Shown here: piece by piece, positions 43,125 to 53,146 of the stretch
Layout of the letters: each line of letters starts with the position of its first letter
Numbering within the stretch: position 1 is the first letter of the stretch
NCBI RefSeq assembly: GCF_027797205.1
Contig: NZ_CP115607.1
Location: forward strand, 930,001 to 994,000
Source of the DNA: Campylobacter sp. VBCF_01 NA2
GTDB taxonomy: Bacteria; Campylobacterota; Campylobacteria; Campylobacterales; Campylobacteraceae
DNA length: 64,000 nt
Direction: 5' to 3'
The notes under the pieces: model-generated
What the model saw: only the letters and a program-made list of their open reading frames with translations
What the model was told of the DNA's origin: nothing
The model's database searches: none
Program-made: the position numbers and the translations under genes

Positions 43125-43741
43125 GCCAAAAATTTGACGAAAAAACGCAAAATTCAGCAGGTGAATTTGAGGAAAAAGAGCACAAAAACTGCGGCGCTGG
43201 CTGCGGCTGCCAAAGCCCGCTAGCTGACGACAGCGATGAATTTAGCGAAGAGTTACAAAGCGAGTGTGAGTGCGAAAGCGCGCAAGATGATGAAATCACT
43301 AAGCTACAAAACGAACTTAGCGAGATTACGGATAAATTTTACCGCGCTAGTGCTGATTTCGACAATATCAAAAAGCGTTTAGAGCGCGAAAAAACCACAG
43401 CCGTGGAGTATGCGGCGGAAAAATTTGCAAAAGATCTCTTGCCGATAATCGACGCACTCGAAGAAGCCGCGAAAATCGACATTGAGGGCAACGAACTAGC
43501 CGATAAAATCGAAGAAGGCGTGAAGCAATGTATAAATTTGTTTTTAAGCACATTTGAAAAATACGGCATTACGCCGATTTCGATCGATGAGGGCTACGAG
43601 AGCGAAAGCGGTAAATTTTACCCAATCCAACTCGTAGAAAAAGAGGGAGCCAAAACAAACGACATAGTCCAAGTTTTGCAAAAAGGTTACCTTTACAAAG
43701 AGCGAATTTTACGCCCTGTAATGGTTATTTTGGCGAAGTAA
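43121..43741 (+). CDS. grpE: Nucleotide exchange factor GrpE with Cys-rich N-terminus
   Basis: Exchanges ADP on DnaK, 206 residues. The coiled coil spans about residues 50-115 and the beta-domain includes GITPISIDEGYESESGKFYPIQLVEKEGAKTNDIVQVLQKGYLYKERILRPVMVILAK, as in the family. Odd: the disordered N-terminal extension has six Cys within residues 20-50 (NCGAGCGCQ and ECECE), resembling a metal-binding cluster. Most GrpE tails are acidic but lack Cys. Confidence 0.95.
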   Translation: MSQKFDEKTQNSAGEFEEKEHKNCGAGCGCQSPLADDSDEFSEELQSECECESAQDDEITKLQNELSEITDKFYRASADFDNIKKRLEREKTTAVEYAAEKFAKDLLPIIDALEEAAKIDIEGNELADKIEEGVKQCINLFLSTFEKYGITPISIDEGYESESGKFYPIQLVEKEGAKTNDIVQVLQKGYLYKERILRPVMVILAK

Positions 43742-43795
43742 ATTCGCAAATTTACAAAATTTAAAGAAAACAAAATTTAATAAAAAGGATAAAAC

Positions 43796-45667
43796 ATGGG
43801 AAAAGTCATTGGAATTGATTTAGGCACAACCAACTCTTGCGTTAGCATTTTTGAACGAGGCGAGAGCAAAATCATACCAAACAAAGAGGGTAAAAACACA
43901 ACTCCGTCAGTTGTCGCATTTACCGACAAAGGCGAGGTTTTAGTCGGCGATAGCGCCAAACGCCAAGCCGTCACAAACCCTGAAAAAACAATTTATTCAA
44001 TCAAAAGAATTATGGGTTTGATGATGAACGAGAAAAACGCGCAAGAGGCTAAAAAACGCCTTCCGTATAAAATCGTAGATCGCAACGGCGCGTGCGCGGT
44101 CGAAATCGCGGGCAAAGTCTATACCCCGCAAGAAATTTCAGCAAAAGTTTTAATCAAGCTAAAAGAGGACGCAGAGGCCTTCTTGGGCGAGCCTGTGGTC
44201 GATGCGGTCATCACTGTGCCTGCGTATTTCAACGATAGCCAAAGAAAAGCGACAAAAGAAGCTGGCACAATCGCAGGATTAAATGTCCTTCGTATCGTAA
44301 ATGAGCCAACCGCGGCAGCTTTGGCGTATGGATTAGACAAAAAAGAAGCCGAAAAAATCGTAGTTTATGATTTGGGTGGCGGAACATTTGATGTCACCGT
44401 GCTAGAAACCGGCGATAGCGTGGTAGAAGTGCTAGCAACTGGCGGAAATGCTTTTCTTGGTGGCGATGACTTTGATAACAAAGTAATTGACTTTTTAGCA
44501 AGCGAATTCCAAGCAGAAAACGGAATCGACCTTAAAAATGATGTCATGGCTATGCAACGCCTAAAAGAAGCTGCTGAAAATGCCAAAAAAGAGCTTTCAA
44601 GCGCAATGGAAACAACTGTAAATTTACCATTTATCACAGCAGATGCCACAGGTCCTAAACACCTTATGAAAACCATAACTAGGGCTAAATTTGAGAGCAT
44701 GATTGATAATCTAGTCGATGAAACAATCGATACTCTAAAACGCGTAGTTAGCGAAGCAGGACTTAGTATGGGTGATGTCAAAGAGGTCGTCATGGTCGGC
44801 GGCTCTACTCGCGTGCCACTTGTGCAAGAAGAGGTCAAAAAAGCATTTGGCAAAGAGCTAAATAAAAGCGTCAATCCTGACGAAGTCGTCGCAATCGGCG
44901 CAAGCGTGCAAGGTGCTGTTATCAAAGGCGATGTAAAAGATGTGCTTTTGCTTGATGTTACGCCACTTAGCCTTGGTATCGAAACGCTTGGCAATGTAAT
45001 GACTAAAATCATCGACAAAGGCACTACAATCCCAACCAAAAAATCGCAAGTCTTCTCGACTGCCGAGGATAACCAATCAGCCGTTACGATTAATGTCTTG
45101 CAAGGTGAGAGAGAGTTTGCCAGAGATAACAAATCATTAGGAAATTTCAACCTAGAAGGCATTATGCCAGCCCCTCGCGGTGTGCCTCAAATCGAGGTTG
45201 AGTTTAACATCGACGCAAACGGAATTTTAACAGTTACCGCAAAAGACAAAGCCACAGGCAAGGCAACTGATATTCGCATTACTGGTTCAAGCGGTCTAAG
45301 CGACGAAGAAATCGACAAAATGGTTAAAGACGCCGAACTTCACAAAGAAGAGGACAAAAAGCGCAAAGAAAGCGTAGATGCTAGAAATCACGCTGACGCT
45401 ATCGCTCACCAAACAGAAAAATCACTTGCTGAAATGGGCGAAAAAGTCCCAGGCGAGCTAAGAGCAAATATCGAAAGCGCACTAAATGATTTAAAAGAAG
45501 TTCTCAAAAACGAAAACGCGACAAAAGATCAAATTGACGCTAAGGTAAATGCCCTAAGCAAGGCGGCCGAGGATCTTTACAAGGCAGCCAGCGCGAACCA
45601 AAACCAAGGCGCAAATTCAAACAACGCTAAAAAAGACGATGATGTCATCGACGCAGAAGTCGAATAA
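43796..45667 (+). CDS. dnaK: Chaperone protein DnaK (Hsp70)
   Basis: Hsp70 ATPase, 623 residues. N-terminal [14 protein letters not shown], the phosphate-2 loop [15 protein letters not shown], the adenosine loop [15 protein letters not shown] and the hydrophobic linker [16 protein letters not shown] are all present. The lid ends in [10 protein letters not shown]. It starts 54 bases after grpE with an AAAAGGAT site and is followed by a strong hairpin terminator. Works with CbpA (13.4 kb) and GrpE. Confidence 0.98.
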   Translation: MGKVIGIDLGTTNSCVSIFERGESKIIPNKEGKNTTPSVVAFTDKGEVLVGDSAKRQAVTNPEKTIYSIKRIMGLMMNEKNAQEAKKRLPYKIVDRNGACAVEIAGKVYTPQEISAKVLIKLKEDAEAFLGEPVVDAVITVPAYFNDSQRKATKEAGTIAGLNVLRIVNEPTAAALAYGLDKKEAEKIVVYDLGGGTFDVTVLETGDSVVEVLATGGNAFLGGDDFDNKVIDFLASEFQAENGIDLKNDVMAMQRLKEAAENAKKELSSAMETTVNLPFITADATGPKHLMKTITRAKFESMIDNLVDETIDTLKRVVSEAGLSMGDVKEVVMVGGSTRVPLVQEEVKKAFGKELNKSVNPDEVVAIGASVQGAVIKGDVKDVLLLDVTPLSLGIETLGNVMTKIIDKGTTIPTKKSQVFSTAEDNQSAVTINVLQGEREFARDNKSLGNFNLEGIMPAPRGVPQIEVEFNIDANGILTVTAKDKATGKATDIRITGSSGLSDEEIDKMVKDAELHKEEDKKRKESVDARNHADAIAHQTEKSLAEMGEKVPGELRANIESALNDLKEVLKNENATKDQIDAKVNALSKAAEDLYKAASANQNQGANSNNAKKDDDVIDAEVE

Positions 45668-45670
45668 ATA

Positions 45671-45700
45671 AAATTTGAGCTAGCTTGCTAGCTCAAATTT
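45671..45700 (+). terminator. dnaK terminator
   Basis: Perfect palindrome AAATTTGAGCTAGC (45671-45684) with GCTAGCTCAAATTT (45687-45700), 2-base centre, 3 bases after the dnaK stop. Confidence 0.8.
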
Positions 45701-45874
45701 CCGCCAAAATTTCCAAAATATCAAATTTTAATTTTATCCACATACATTAATATTCTATATCAATACAAAATTTGCAGGAATTCGATTATTAGCACAAAAT
45801 CGTGCTAAATTTATTTAAATTTAAAAATTATAATTTTATACATATTAGAAATTTAGGGATTTATTGCAAATTTT

Positions 45875-45916
45875 ATTGATTTAAATCAATAAATTTGATT
45901 AATAATTTGTTATAAT
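45875..45916 (+). promoter_or_regulatory. nap operon promoter with FNR/CRP-type site
   Basis: ATTGATTTAAATCAAT (45875-45890) is a perfect palindrome containing the FNR consensus TTGAT-N4-ATCAA. TATAAT is at 45911-45916. With transcription starting around 45922-45924, the site is centred near -41, the class II activator position. A ribosome site AAAGGAT precedes the napA ATG at 45961. Confidence 0.7.
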
Positions 45917-45960
45917 TTGCCTTGTGTTTCACAAATTTCTTTGAAAGAAAGGATAATTCT

Positions 45961-48738
45961 ATGGACAGACGAGAATTTATCAAAAGTTCAGCAGCTGCTG
46001 CTGCGTGTAGTGCCGCTGGAATTTCTGCCCCAAGCCTAGCTAGTGCAGCGGATGGCGAAAAAGACTGGCGCTGGGACAAAGCGGCTTGTCGTTTTTGCGG
46101 AACCGGTTGTGGTATTATGGTTGCCACAAAAGGCGGAAAAATCGTAGCTGTAAAAGGCGATCCACTATGCCCTGTAAATCGTGGTCTTAACTGCATTAAA
46201 GGTTATTTTAATGCTAAGATTATGTATGGCGAGGACCGTATCACAAAACCTCTTTTGCGTATGAACGAAAAAGGCGAATTTGACAAAAAAGGTAAATTCG
46301 GCGAAGTTAGCTGGAAAAAAGCTTTTGATGTCATGGAAGCGCAATTCAGAAAAGCTTACGAGGAAAAAGGTCCAAGCGGTTTAGCTGTATTTGGTAGCGG
46401 TCAATACACTATCATGGAAGGTGTCGCTGCTGTCAAACTTATCAAAGCAGGTTTTAGATCTCACAATATCGACCCGAATGCTCGCCACTGTATGGCAAGT
46501 GCGGTTGTTGCGTTTATGCAAACATTTGGTATAGATGAGCCGTCAGGTTGTTTCGATGATATCGAGCTAACTGATACAGTTGTTTGCTGGGGCGCGAATA
46601 TGGCCGAAATGCACCCAGTGCTTTGGTCTCGCGTAAATGACGCTAAACTTAAAAATCCTGATAAATACAAAGTTGTAAATTTATCAACTTTTTCAAGCAG
46701 AACTTCAAGCATAGCTGATATTGAGATTATTTTCAAACCTCATACTGACCTTGCGATTTGGAATTTAATCGCTCACGAGATTGTATATAACCACCCAGAA
46801 GCATTTGATGAAAATTTCGTCAAAGAGCACTGCGTGTTTGCAACAGGTCCAGTTGATATCGGTTATGGTATGAGACCAAATCCAAAACACCCTAAATTTG
46901 ATCCAAAAGAGGTCGATACAGTAGAAAAAGAGCTATCAAAAGTTCTTAGCGAAAACGAAGGCGTAACACTATCATACCTTGGTATGAAAGCTGGCGACAC
47001 GCTAGAAAATAAAAGCAATGGCAAAGCCGACGCTCACTGGCTAATCGGTTTTGAAGATTTCAAAAAAGCCTTAGAGCCTTATACACTAGATTTCGTTGCC
47101 AAACTTGCCAAAGGCGATGACAACGAGGATTTAGAAACTTTCAAGAAAAAACTTCAAGGCTTAGTTGATTTATATGTCGAAAAAGGCAGAAAAGTAGTAA
47201 GCTTCTGGACAATGGGTATGAATCAACACCAAAGAGGAACTTGGGTAAATGAGCAAAGCTATATGGTGCATTTCTTGCTAGGCAAACAAGCTAAACCAGG
47301 CGAAGGTGCGTTCTCACTAACAGGACAACCAAGCGCTTGCGGAACTGCTCGCGAGGTAGGAACTTTCTGCCACAGATTGCCAGCTGACATGGTCGTAGCA
47401 AATCCAAAACACAGAGAAATGACAGAAAAAGTATGGCAAATCCCTGCTGGCACAATCAACCCACGCCCAGGCTTCCCTTATGTAAAACTAATGAGAGATA
47501 TCGAGGATGGTGCAGTTAAATTCGCTTGGGTTCATGTAAATAACCCATGGCACAATACAGCCAACGCTAACCACTGGATCAAAGCAGCAAGAGAAATGGA
47601 TAACTTCATCGTAGTAAGCGATCCATATCCAGGCGTATCTGCAAAAGTAGCGGATTTGATCTTACCAACTGCTATGATTTATGAGAAATGGGGAGCTTAT
47701 GGTAATGCTGAGCGTAGAACTCAACACTGGCGACAACAAGTATTGCCAGTAGGCGAAGCGATGAGCGATACATGGCAAATTTTAGAATTCTCAAAACGCT
47801 TTAAGATTAAAGATTTCTGGGGCGAGAGAAAAATCGATGATAAGCTAACCTTGCCAGATGTTTTAGAAGAAGCAAAAAAAATGGGTTACGATCCAGAAGA
47901 TACTCTATTTGATGTATTGTTCGCTAACAAACGCGCACTTGAATACAAAGCAGATGATCCAATCATCGCAGGCTTTGACTGCACCGAAGTTTTCGGCGAT
48001 AGCAGAAATGTCGTAGGAAGCGACGGAGAGGTATTTAAAGGCTATGGATTCTTCGTGCATAAATATCTATTCGAAGAGTATAGAATTTTCGGCGACGGAC
48101 ACGGACACGATTTAGCTGATTTTGATACATATCACAGAGTTAGAGGTCTTAGATGGCCAGTTGTCGATGGTAAAGAGACTCAATGGAGATTTAATACCAA
48201 ATACGACACTTACGCTAAAAAAGCTAATCCAGACGGCGATTTCGCATTTTATGGTAACCAAGGCGCACTTCCGACAGGCGATATGAAAAGCGCAACCTCA
48301 GGCGATGAGAAAACTTCATTTAAAAACAAAGGTAAAATTTTCTTCCGCCCTTACATGGATCCATGCGAAATGCCAAGCGAAGAGTATCCGTTCTGGCTAT
48401 GCACAGGTCGTGTGCTAGAACACTGGCACTCAGGCTCTATGACAATGCGTGTTCCTGAGCTTTACCGCGCTGTTCCAGAAGCTCTATGCTTTATGAACAA
48501 AGCAGACGGCGATAAAATGGGCATAGCTCAAAATGATATTGTATGGGTAGAATCAAGAAGAGGAAAAGTAAAAGCAAGAGTAGATTTTAGAGGTAGAAAT
48601 GTTCCGCCTGTGGGTCTTGTTTATGTTCCTTGGTTTGATGAAAATGTATTTATCAACAAAGTTTGTCTAGACGCGACCTGCCCTCTTTCAAAAGAGACAG
48701 ACTATAAAAAATGCGCAGTAAAAATTTATAAGGCATAA
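45961..48738 (+). CDS. napA: Periplasmic nitrate reductase catalytic subunit NapA
   Basis: Molybdopterin bis-MGD enzyme reducing nitrate to nitrite, 925 residues. A twin-arginine signal ([10 protein letters not shown]) ends near SLASAADGE. The 4Fe-4S ligands are in [12 protein letters not shown] plus the later CIKGYF, and the Mo-ligating Cys lies in ARHCMAS. The C-terminal molydopterin dinucleotide-binding region includes [17 protein letters not shown] chose the Met at 45961, where the Tat motif starts. It leads napAGHBLD. Confidence 0.98.
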   Translation: MDRREFIKSSAAAAACSAAGISAPSLASAADGEKDWRWDKAACRFCGTGCGIMVATKGGKIVAVKGDPLCPVNRGLNCIKGYFNAKIMYGEDRITKPLLRMNEKGEFDKKGKFGEVSWKKAFDVMEAQFRKAYEEKGPSGLAVFGSGQYTIMEGVAAVKLIKAGFRSHNIDPNARHCMASAVVAFMQTFGIDEPSGCFDDIELTDTVVCWGANMAEMHPVLWSRVNDAKLKNPDKYKVVNLSTFSSRTSSIADIEIIFKPHTDLAIWNLIAHEIVYNHPEAFDENFVKEHCVFATGPVDIGYGMRPNPKHPKFDPKEVDTVEKELSKVLSENEGVTLSYLGMKAGDTLENKSNGKADAHWLIGFEDFKKALEPYTLDFVAKLAKGDDNEDLETFKKKLQGLVDLYVEKGRKVVSFWTMGMNQHQRGTWVNEQSYMVHFLLGKQAKPGEGAFSLTGQPSACGTAREVGTFCHRLPADMVVANPKHREMTEKVWQIPAGTINPRPGFPYVKLMRDIEDGAVKFAWVHVNNPWHNTANANHWIKAAREMDNFIVVSDPYPGVSAKVADLILPTAMIYEKWGAYGNAERRTQHWRQQVLPVGEAMSDTWQILEFSKRFKIKDFWGERKIDDKLTLPDVLEEAKKMGYDPEDTLFDVLFANKRALEYKADDPIIAGFDCTEVFGDSRNVVGSDGEVFKGYGFFVHKYLFEEYRIFGDGHGHDLADFDTYHRVRGLRWPVVDGKETQWRFNTKYDTYAKKANPDGDFAFYGNQGALPTGDMKSATSGDEKTSFKNKGKIFFRPYMDPCEMPSEEYPFWLCTGRVLEHWHSGSMTMRVPELYRAVPEALCFMNKADGDKMGIAQNDIVWVESRRGKVKARVDFRGRNVPPVGLVYVPWFDENVFINKVCLDATCPLSKETDYKKCAVKIYKA

Positions 48739-48740
48739 TT

Positions 48741-49481
48741 ATGGAAAGACGCGAAGTTTTAGGTTTATTAGGACTGCTTGTAGCAGGCGGAAGTGGATTT
48801 TGTGAATTTGCCAGAGCAGAGGATAAAATCCGTCTAAGACCGCCAGGTGCCCTTGATGAAAAAGAATTTATGAGCAAATGTATTCGTTGTGGGCTGTGCG
48901 TCGAAGCATGTCCATTTGATACACTAAAACTAGCAGAATTTGGCGATAGCGGAGTGCCAAACGGAACTCCGTTTTTCCAGCCAAGACTAACTCCATGCTA
49001 TATGTGCCAAGATATACCTTGCACAGTAGCGTGCCCGACTAGCGCGTTAGATAAACAAAAAGTTAGCGAAAATGACAAATTAAATATCAACAAAGCACAA
49101 ATGGGCGTTGCAGTAGTAGATCAGAAAAACTGCGTTGCATACTTTGGAATTCAATGCGACGCATGTTATAGAGCCTGCCCTGTCATGGATAAGGCACTAT
49201 TTATCGAATACAAACGCAACACAAGGACAGAAAAACACGCATTTTTGCTACCTGTTGTAGATAGCGATTACTGCACAGGGTGTGGAAAATGCGAAAAAGC
49301 CTGTATAACCGAAAAAGCAGCCATTACGGTGCTACCACGAAATTCGGTTTTAGGCAAGGTAAATGACAACTATGTCAAAGGTTGGATCGAAGGCGATGAC
49401 GCGAAGCTAAAAGACGCTGATAGCCAAATCAACTTAAATTTGAAAAAAGGTATTGATTACTTAAACGGAGGCGAGCTATGA
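48741..49481 (+). CDS. napG: Ferredoxin-type protein NapG
   Basis: Periplasmic iron-sulfur protein in quinol oxidation for Nap, 246 residues. A Tat-like N-terminus (MERREVLGLLGLL) is followed by four 4Fe-4S motifs: CIRCGLCVEACP, CYMCQDIPCTVACP, the variant CDACYRACP and CTGCGKCEKAC. It begins 3 bases after napA and overlaps napH by 4. Confidence 0.95.
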   Translation: MERREVLGLLGLLVAGGSGFCEFARAEDKIRLRPPGALDEKEFMSKCIRCGLCVEACPFDTLKLAEFGDSGVPNGTPFFQPRLTPCYMCQDIPCTVACPTSALDKQKVSENDKLNINKAQMGVAVVDQKNCVAYFGIQCDACYRACPVMDKALFIEYKRNTRTEKHAFLLPVVDSDYCTGCGKCEKACITEKAAITVLPRNSVLGKVNDNYVKGWIEGDDAKLKDADSQINLNLKKGIDYLNGGEL

Positions 49482-50257
49482 AATACACACTTTTAAGAAG
49501 ATTAGTTCAATTCCTAATCCTTGGCCTTTTCATAGCTGGAAACTGCTATGGATTTAAAATTTTGCAAGGAAATTTAAGTTCGTCAGTGCTTTTTGGAGTT
49601 ATAAATTTAAGCGATCCTTTTGCCGTGCTTCAACTATTTTTGGCAAGTTTTAGCCTAGGTGCGCTTAGCATAGTTGGCGCGTTAATCATATTTGCGTTTT
49701 ACGCTTTGATTGCGCCACGAGCTTTTTGCGGTTGGGTATGTCCTATCAATATCCTAACAGATTTGGCAGCTTGGATAAGAAAAGTTTTAAATATCCAAAC
49801 CAAAATGTTTAGCGTCAGCAAAAACGCTAGATACTATTTGTTAGTTTTAGTCCTACTTTGTAGCGGATTGTTTAGTATAGCAGCCTTTGAGATACTAAAT
49901 TTCGTCGGATTTTTCACAAGAGCGGTCGTTAGCCTTAGCGTTAGCGCATTTAGTATAGCCGCAATCATTGTGATATTTGAAATTTTCGCAGGAAATAGAA
50001 TAATATGTTCCCATATATGCCCACTAGGGGGATTTTGGGCGATAGCAAGTAAATTTAGCTTAATTCGCATTTATCATAATGCAAACAAATGCACCAAATG
50101 CAACAAATGCAAGAGCGTTTGCCCTGAGGTTCAGGTACTAAAAATGGTCTCAAAAGAGAGTTTTAAAATCGATTCTGAGTGCATAAGTTGCGGTAGATGT
50201 GTCCAAATTTGCGATGATGATGCGTTAAATTTTAGCATACTAGGAGTAAAAAAATGA
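49478..50257 (+). CDS. napH: Membrane quinol dehydrogenase component NapH
   Basis: Four-helix membrane iron-sulfur protein, 259 residues, that with NapG oxidises menaquinol. Cytoplasmic Cys motifs CGWVCPINI and CSHICPLGG are present, and two C-terminal 4Fe-4S motifs follow: CTKCNKCKSVCP and CISCGRCVQIC. It overlaps both neighbours by 4 bases. Confidence 0.95.
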   Translation: MKYTLLRRLVQFLILGLFIAGNCYGFKILQGNLSSSVLFGVINLSDPFAVLQLFLASFSLGALSIVGALIIFAFYALIAPRAFCGWVCPINILTDLAAWIRKVLNIQTKMFSVSKNARYYLLVLVLLCSGLFSIAAFEILNFVGFFTRAVVSLSVSAFSIAAIIVIFEIFAGNRIICSHICPLGGFWAIASKFSLIRIYHNANKCTKCNKCKSVCPEVQVLKMVSKESFKIDSECISCGRCVQICDDDALNFSILGVKK

Positions 50258-50973
50258 AAAAGAAATTTGCTTTTTTAAGCCTTGTTGCAGCTACAATTTG
50301 TTGTTTGGGTTTGAGCGGTTGCCAAGATGAAAAAGGCAAAGCGAGCTCAAATACAAACCAACCAGTAGCGCAAACACAAGCCGCCTCAGCACCTGCTACT
50401 ACTAACGAAGTAAAAGCAGAAGCGCCTAAGGCAGAGGTAGCGCCAGCTGCTGCACCACAAGAGCCAGCCGCACCAGCGCCGGTTGTCGAGAAAAAGGAAG
50501 ATATACCAAATTTAGAGCTTGCGCAAAGTCCTAAATTTAGAGAGGATTACACTAACGAAAACCTAACCTTGCCTACCTATGAGGTAAAAGGTGGCGCACC
50601 AGGCGAAAATATGGTATTTGAGAGAAGCTTCGAGAACGCTCCTCCGCTAATCCCACACACTTTGGACGATATGCTACCTATCACAGCCGAAAACAACATG
50701 TGCACCACATGCCACCTTCCAGAGGCTGCACAGGCTATGCAGATCAAATCAGTCCCACAAAGCCACTTAGCTGATTTGCGTGATGAGAATCAAAAGAGCC
50801 TTGATGGCGCACTTTCTATGGCTAGATATGACTGCGTTTCTTGCCATGTTATTCAAACAAACGCAACCGAGCTAGTTCAAAACAAATTTGAAGCAGATTT
50901 TAGTCGCTTTGCAGACTCAAATACTAGCTCAAATTTGCTTGACATTTTAAATCAGGGTGCTGATATCAAATAA
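50254..50973 (+). CDS. napB: Diheme cytochrome NapB with lipobox and Pro/Ala linker
   Basis: Electron donor to NapA, 239 residues. Two heme sites, CTTCH and CVSCH, lie in the C-terminal half, along with the His ligand regions typical of NapB. Odd: the N-terminus has a lipobox LSGC (Cys near residue 23) after a hydrophobic core, followed by a 65-residue Ala/Pro/Glu-rich linker. Typical NapB is shorter and soluble, so this one is predicted to be a tethered lipoprotein. A hairpin follows before napL. Confidence 0.93.
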   Translation: MKKKFAFLSLVAATICCLGLSGCQDEKGKASSNTNQPVAQTQAASAPATTNEVKAEAPKAEVAPAAAPQEPAAPAPVVEKKEDIPNLELAQSPKFREDYTNENLTLPTYEVKGGAPGENMVFERSFENAPPLIPHTLDDMLPITAENNMCTTCHLPEAAQAMQIKSVPQSHLADLRDENQKSLDGALSMARYDCVSCHVIQTNATELVQNKFEADFSRFADSNTSSNLLDILNQGADIK

Positions 50974-50983
50974 CCATTTTGTT

Positions 50984-51007
50984 GTGAGTTTGGATCTCCA
51001 AACTCAC
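50984..51007 (+). terminator. Hairpin between napB and napL
   Basis: GTGAGTTTGG (50984-50993) pairs with CCAAACTCAC (50998-51007) over a 4-base loop. ACAAAATTT follows, with no strong U-tract. It may stabilise the upstream mRNA or reduce napLD expression. Confidence 0.6.
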
Positions 51008-51028
51008 ACAAAATTTACGAGGTAAAAA

Positions 51029-51931
51029 ATGAAAAAATTATTCGTTGCTTTTATCTTTTTAGCAACCTTTCTTTTTGCAAATGACAAAGTCATAGTAGAT
51101 GGCAACATCGCAATTTTAAAGCAAATGGATGAAAAAATCTATGCTGGCACGGACACCGGAAAGCTTTTTAGTATAAGCGGGAGCGATGAGAACGCTACTC
51201 TTGTTTTAGCTCTTCCGCAAGTCAAAAGCTATGTCGATGGAGATATCGATTCTAAGGTCATCGATGTCGATAAACTAGGTGAAAAATTTGCCCTTTTGAT
51301 AAATGGCGATTATATGCACAAAAAACTCGCCGTGTATGAAAATGGCACGCTTGACACCTTTGATTTGCCGATAACTGGTATCAAAAGACTATTTTTGCTA
51401 GATAGCAATACTATCGTTTTACTAGGCGTAGGAAGCGAAATTTTATACTACGATATAGCCTCAAAATCGGTGAAATTTGAGCACAAAATTTCAGATTCGC
51501 CTTTTGGTGGCGTGAGCTTTGACCGCGAGAAAAATTTATTGCTTCTTTCAAACGAAGGCGGTATGATTTACTTTTTTGACACAAAAGAGAAAAAATTCTT
51601 ACGCGAAAAAAGTATCCACAAAGACAATGTCTTCAATGTAGCCTTTGTAGGCGAGAGGGTGATAACTGGCTCAAACGACAAAACCTGCTACTACGAAAAC
51701 GCAAGAGAGTCTAAGCTTTTCGAAACTGGCTTTATCGTGTATAGCGTGGCATTAAGCGAGGATTTTGGCGCATTTACGACACTTGATGGCATAAATATCA
51801 TAAACAAAGCTGGAAGCATCATCAAAAAAATCCCTTATGATGGCGAAATCATAAACAACATGACATTTTATGGCGATCACTTAGTTGGCGCAGGATACGA
51901 CAAAACAATTCATTTTTGGAGTTATAAATGA
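51029..51931 (+). CDS. napL: Nitrate reductase accessory protein NapL
   Basis: A 300-residue periplasmic protein with a signal peptide (MKKLFVAFIFLATFLFA) and repeated WD-like strands (GVSFDREKNLLLLSNEG, NVAFVGERVITGSNDKTCYYEN, DHLVGAGYDKTIHFWSYK) that suggest a beta-propeller. NapL is found in epsilonproteobacterial nap operons and its role in NapA maturation or activity is not well defined. It overlaps napD by 4 bases. Confidence 0.9.
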   Translation: MKKLFVAFIFLATFLFANDKVIVDGNIAILKQMDEKIYAGTDTGKLFSISGSDENATLVLALPQVKSYVDGDIDSKVIDVDKLGEKFALLINGDYMHKKLAVYENGTLDTFDLPITGIKRLFLLDSNTIVLLGVGSEILYYDIASKSVKFEHKISDSPFGGVSFDREKNLLLLSNEGGMIYFFDTKEKKFLREKSIHKDNVFNVAFVGERVITGSNDKTCYYENARESKLFETGFIVYSVALSEDFGAFTTLDGINIINKAGSIIKKIPYDGEIINNMTFYGDHLVGAGYDKTIHFWSYK

Positions 51932-52266
51932 ACATTTCAAGTGTGATAATCTACACAGATAATAAGACGAATTTGGACGAGCTTAGCGCTCTCGTGGCAA
52001 AGATAGAGTTTTGCGAAGTCGTGGCTGCACAAGATGGCAAAATCGTAGCGACTATCCAAACCGAGAGCCTAGATCAAGAGCTGGGCGCATTTAAGGCCAT
52101 GCAAGCCCTAAAAGGCGTAAGCGATGTAGCTATGATATACTCATACCAAGACCTAGACGAACAAATCGACGCCGCGAACAGCAACAATATAGAAGAGATT
52201 ATGCAAAAAATCGACGAAGAACCAGAAATCAAAAAAATCAAATACGGCGGTAGTTTAAATATCTAA
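51928..52266 (+). CDS. napD: NapA-specific Tat chaperone NapD
   Basis: Small cytoplasmic protein, 112 residues, that binds the NapA twin-arginine signal before export. The ferredoxin-like fold is visible in MNISSVIIYTD at the start and VAMIYSYQDLD later, as in the family. A C-terminal charged tail of about 30 residues is longer than usual. It is last in the operon and is followed by a hairpin. Confidence 0.9.
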   Translation: MNISSVIIYTDNKTNLDELSALVAKIEFCEVVAAQDGKIVATIQTESLDQELGAFKAMQALKGVSDVAMIYSYQDLDEQIDAANSNNIEEIMQKIDEEPEIKKIKYGGSLNI

Positions 52267-52276
52267 ATTTACCTCT

Positions 52277-52315
52277 TTTTAAAGGCCGAATTTGGCAGAA
52301 TTTGGCCTTTTAAAA
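52277..52315 (+). terminator. nap operon terminator
   Basis: TTTTAAAGGCC (52277-52287) pairs with GGCCTTTTAAAA (52304-52315), with one bulged T. It serves the convergent pair napD and the 141-aa gene. Confidence 0.7.
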
Positions 52316-52316
52316 T

Positions 52317-52742
52317 TTAGCGACAATCAGAGAGACCTAGTGTAAAATCCATGAAATATTCATTATCAAAATTATAAGTAAATGTAGCCTTGAAATTTTT
52401 ATTTTTAATATCTGAATTGCAATATTGTTCTTTTACGCCGTTTTTAAAATTTTGTTTAAACAAATCAAAATCTTGCTCCACGAAATCCCGCCAAGAGATA
52501 TTTTGCATATTTTGCACATCGTTTAAATCATAAAAATAAATTACTTTCTTTGTTTTTGGATTACACTCTATATTTGTTAAAGTGGTTGCATCATCTAGTC
52601 TGGTTGGCAATTTTGTCTTTATTTCATTTTGCAATCTGCAAATTTCCTCATCACCCATAAATTTTTGTTTAAACTGTATATATCCGAATTTTCCCAGCAT
52701 AAAAGCCATAAAAAATATAACAATACTAAATAAATTTTTCAT
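52317..52742 (-). CDS. Unrecognised exported or membrane-anchored protein (141 aa)
   Basis: I do not recognise it. An N-terminal hydrophobic helix (about residues 4-22) is followed by a mature region with four Cys (CRLQNE, ECNPK, QYCNS, SDCR) that could form disulfides in the periplasm. No family motif is visible. It is last in a three-gene minus-strand group and lies 14 bases after the 129-aa gene. Confidence 0.6.
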   Translation of the reverse strand: MKNLFSIVIFFMAFMLGKFGYIQFKQKFMGDEEICRLQNEIKTKLPTRLDDATTLTNIECNPKTKKVIYFYDLNDVQNMQNISWRDFVEQDFDLFKQNFKNGVKEQYCNSDIKNKNFKATFTYNFDNEYFMDFTLGLSDCR

Positions 52743-52756
52743 TTTTTCTCCAAATT

Positions 52757-53146
52757 TTATTTTTTAATAATGCTAGAAAATAAATTTTTAAAACAATAAA
52801 CTATATTTTTTTGCCCCAAAACTACTATTTGAAGGACATATACTATACCAAACACTATCGCAGATGTTTTTACTCTACCCAAATAATACCTAGCACTTCC
52901 TCTATATTCTGTCAAAGACCAACGAATAAGAAAATAGCAGAAACATACAAACGCAACAAAATATAAAATCCTAAAAATATTTATCACAAAATTTTCATTA
53001 AGTTGTAAATTTGAAATTTTCTGCTTAAATTTTTCTGTTTTATCTAAAATTTTAAAATTTTCTTCTTTTTGAGTGTCGGCGACATTGATATATTTCGCTA
53101 AGTAATTTGTATCATTTTCTTTAAAATTCTCTTGTTTTTTGCGCAC
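52757..53146 (-). CDS. Unrecognised membrane protein (129 aa)
   Basis: A GTG start at 53146 lies inside the end of the upstream gene (26-base overlap). The N-terminal half is charged and coiled-coil-like; two transmembrane helices follow (about residues 54-72 and 87-106). A run of six A in the coding strand lies in the overlap, so this could be the second half of a frameshifted longer gene. No recognisable family. Confidence 0.5.
   Translation of the reverse strand: MRKKQENFKENDTNYLAKYINVADTQKEENFKILDKTEKFKQKISNLQLNENFVINIFRILYFVAFVCFCYFLIRWSLTEYRGSARYYLGRVKTSAIVFGIVYVLQIVVLGQKNIVYCFKNLFSSIIKK

Noticed and set aside
44365-45162. A 265-codon minus-strand frame opposite dnaK
   Set aside because: Antisense shadow of a strongly conserved gene; Ser/Thr/Leu-rich translation typical of such shadows.
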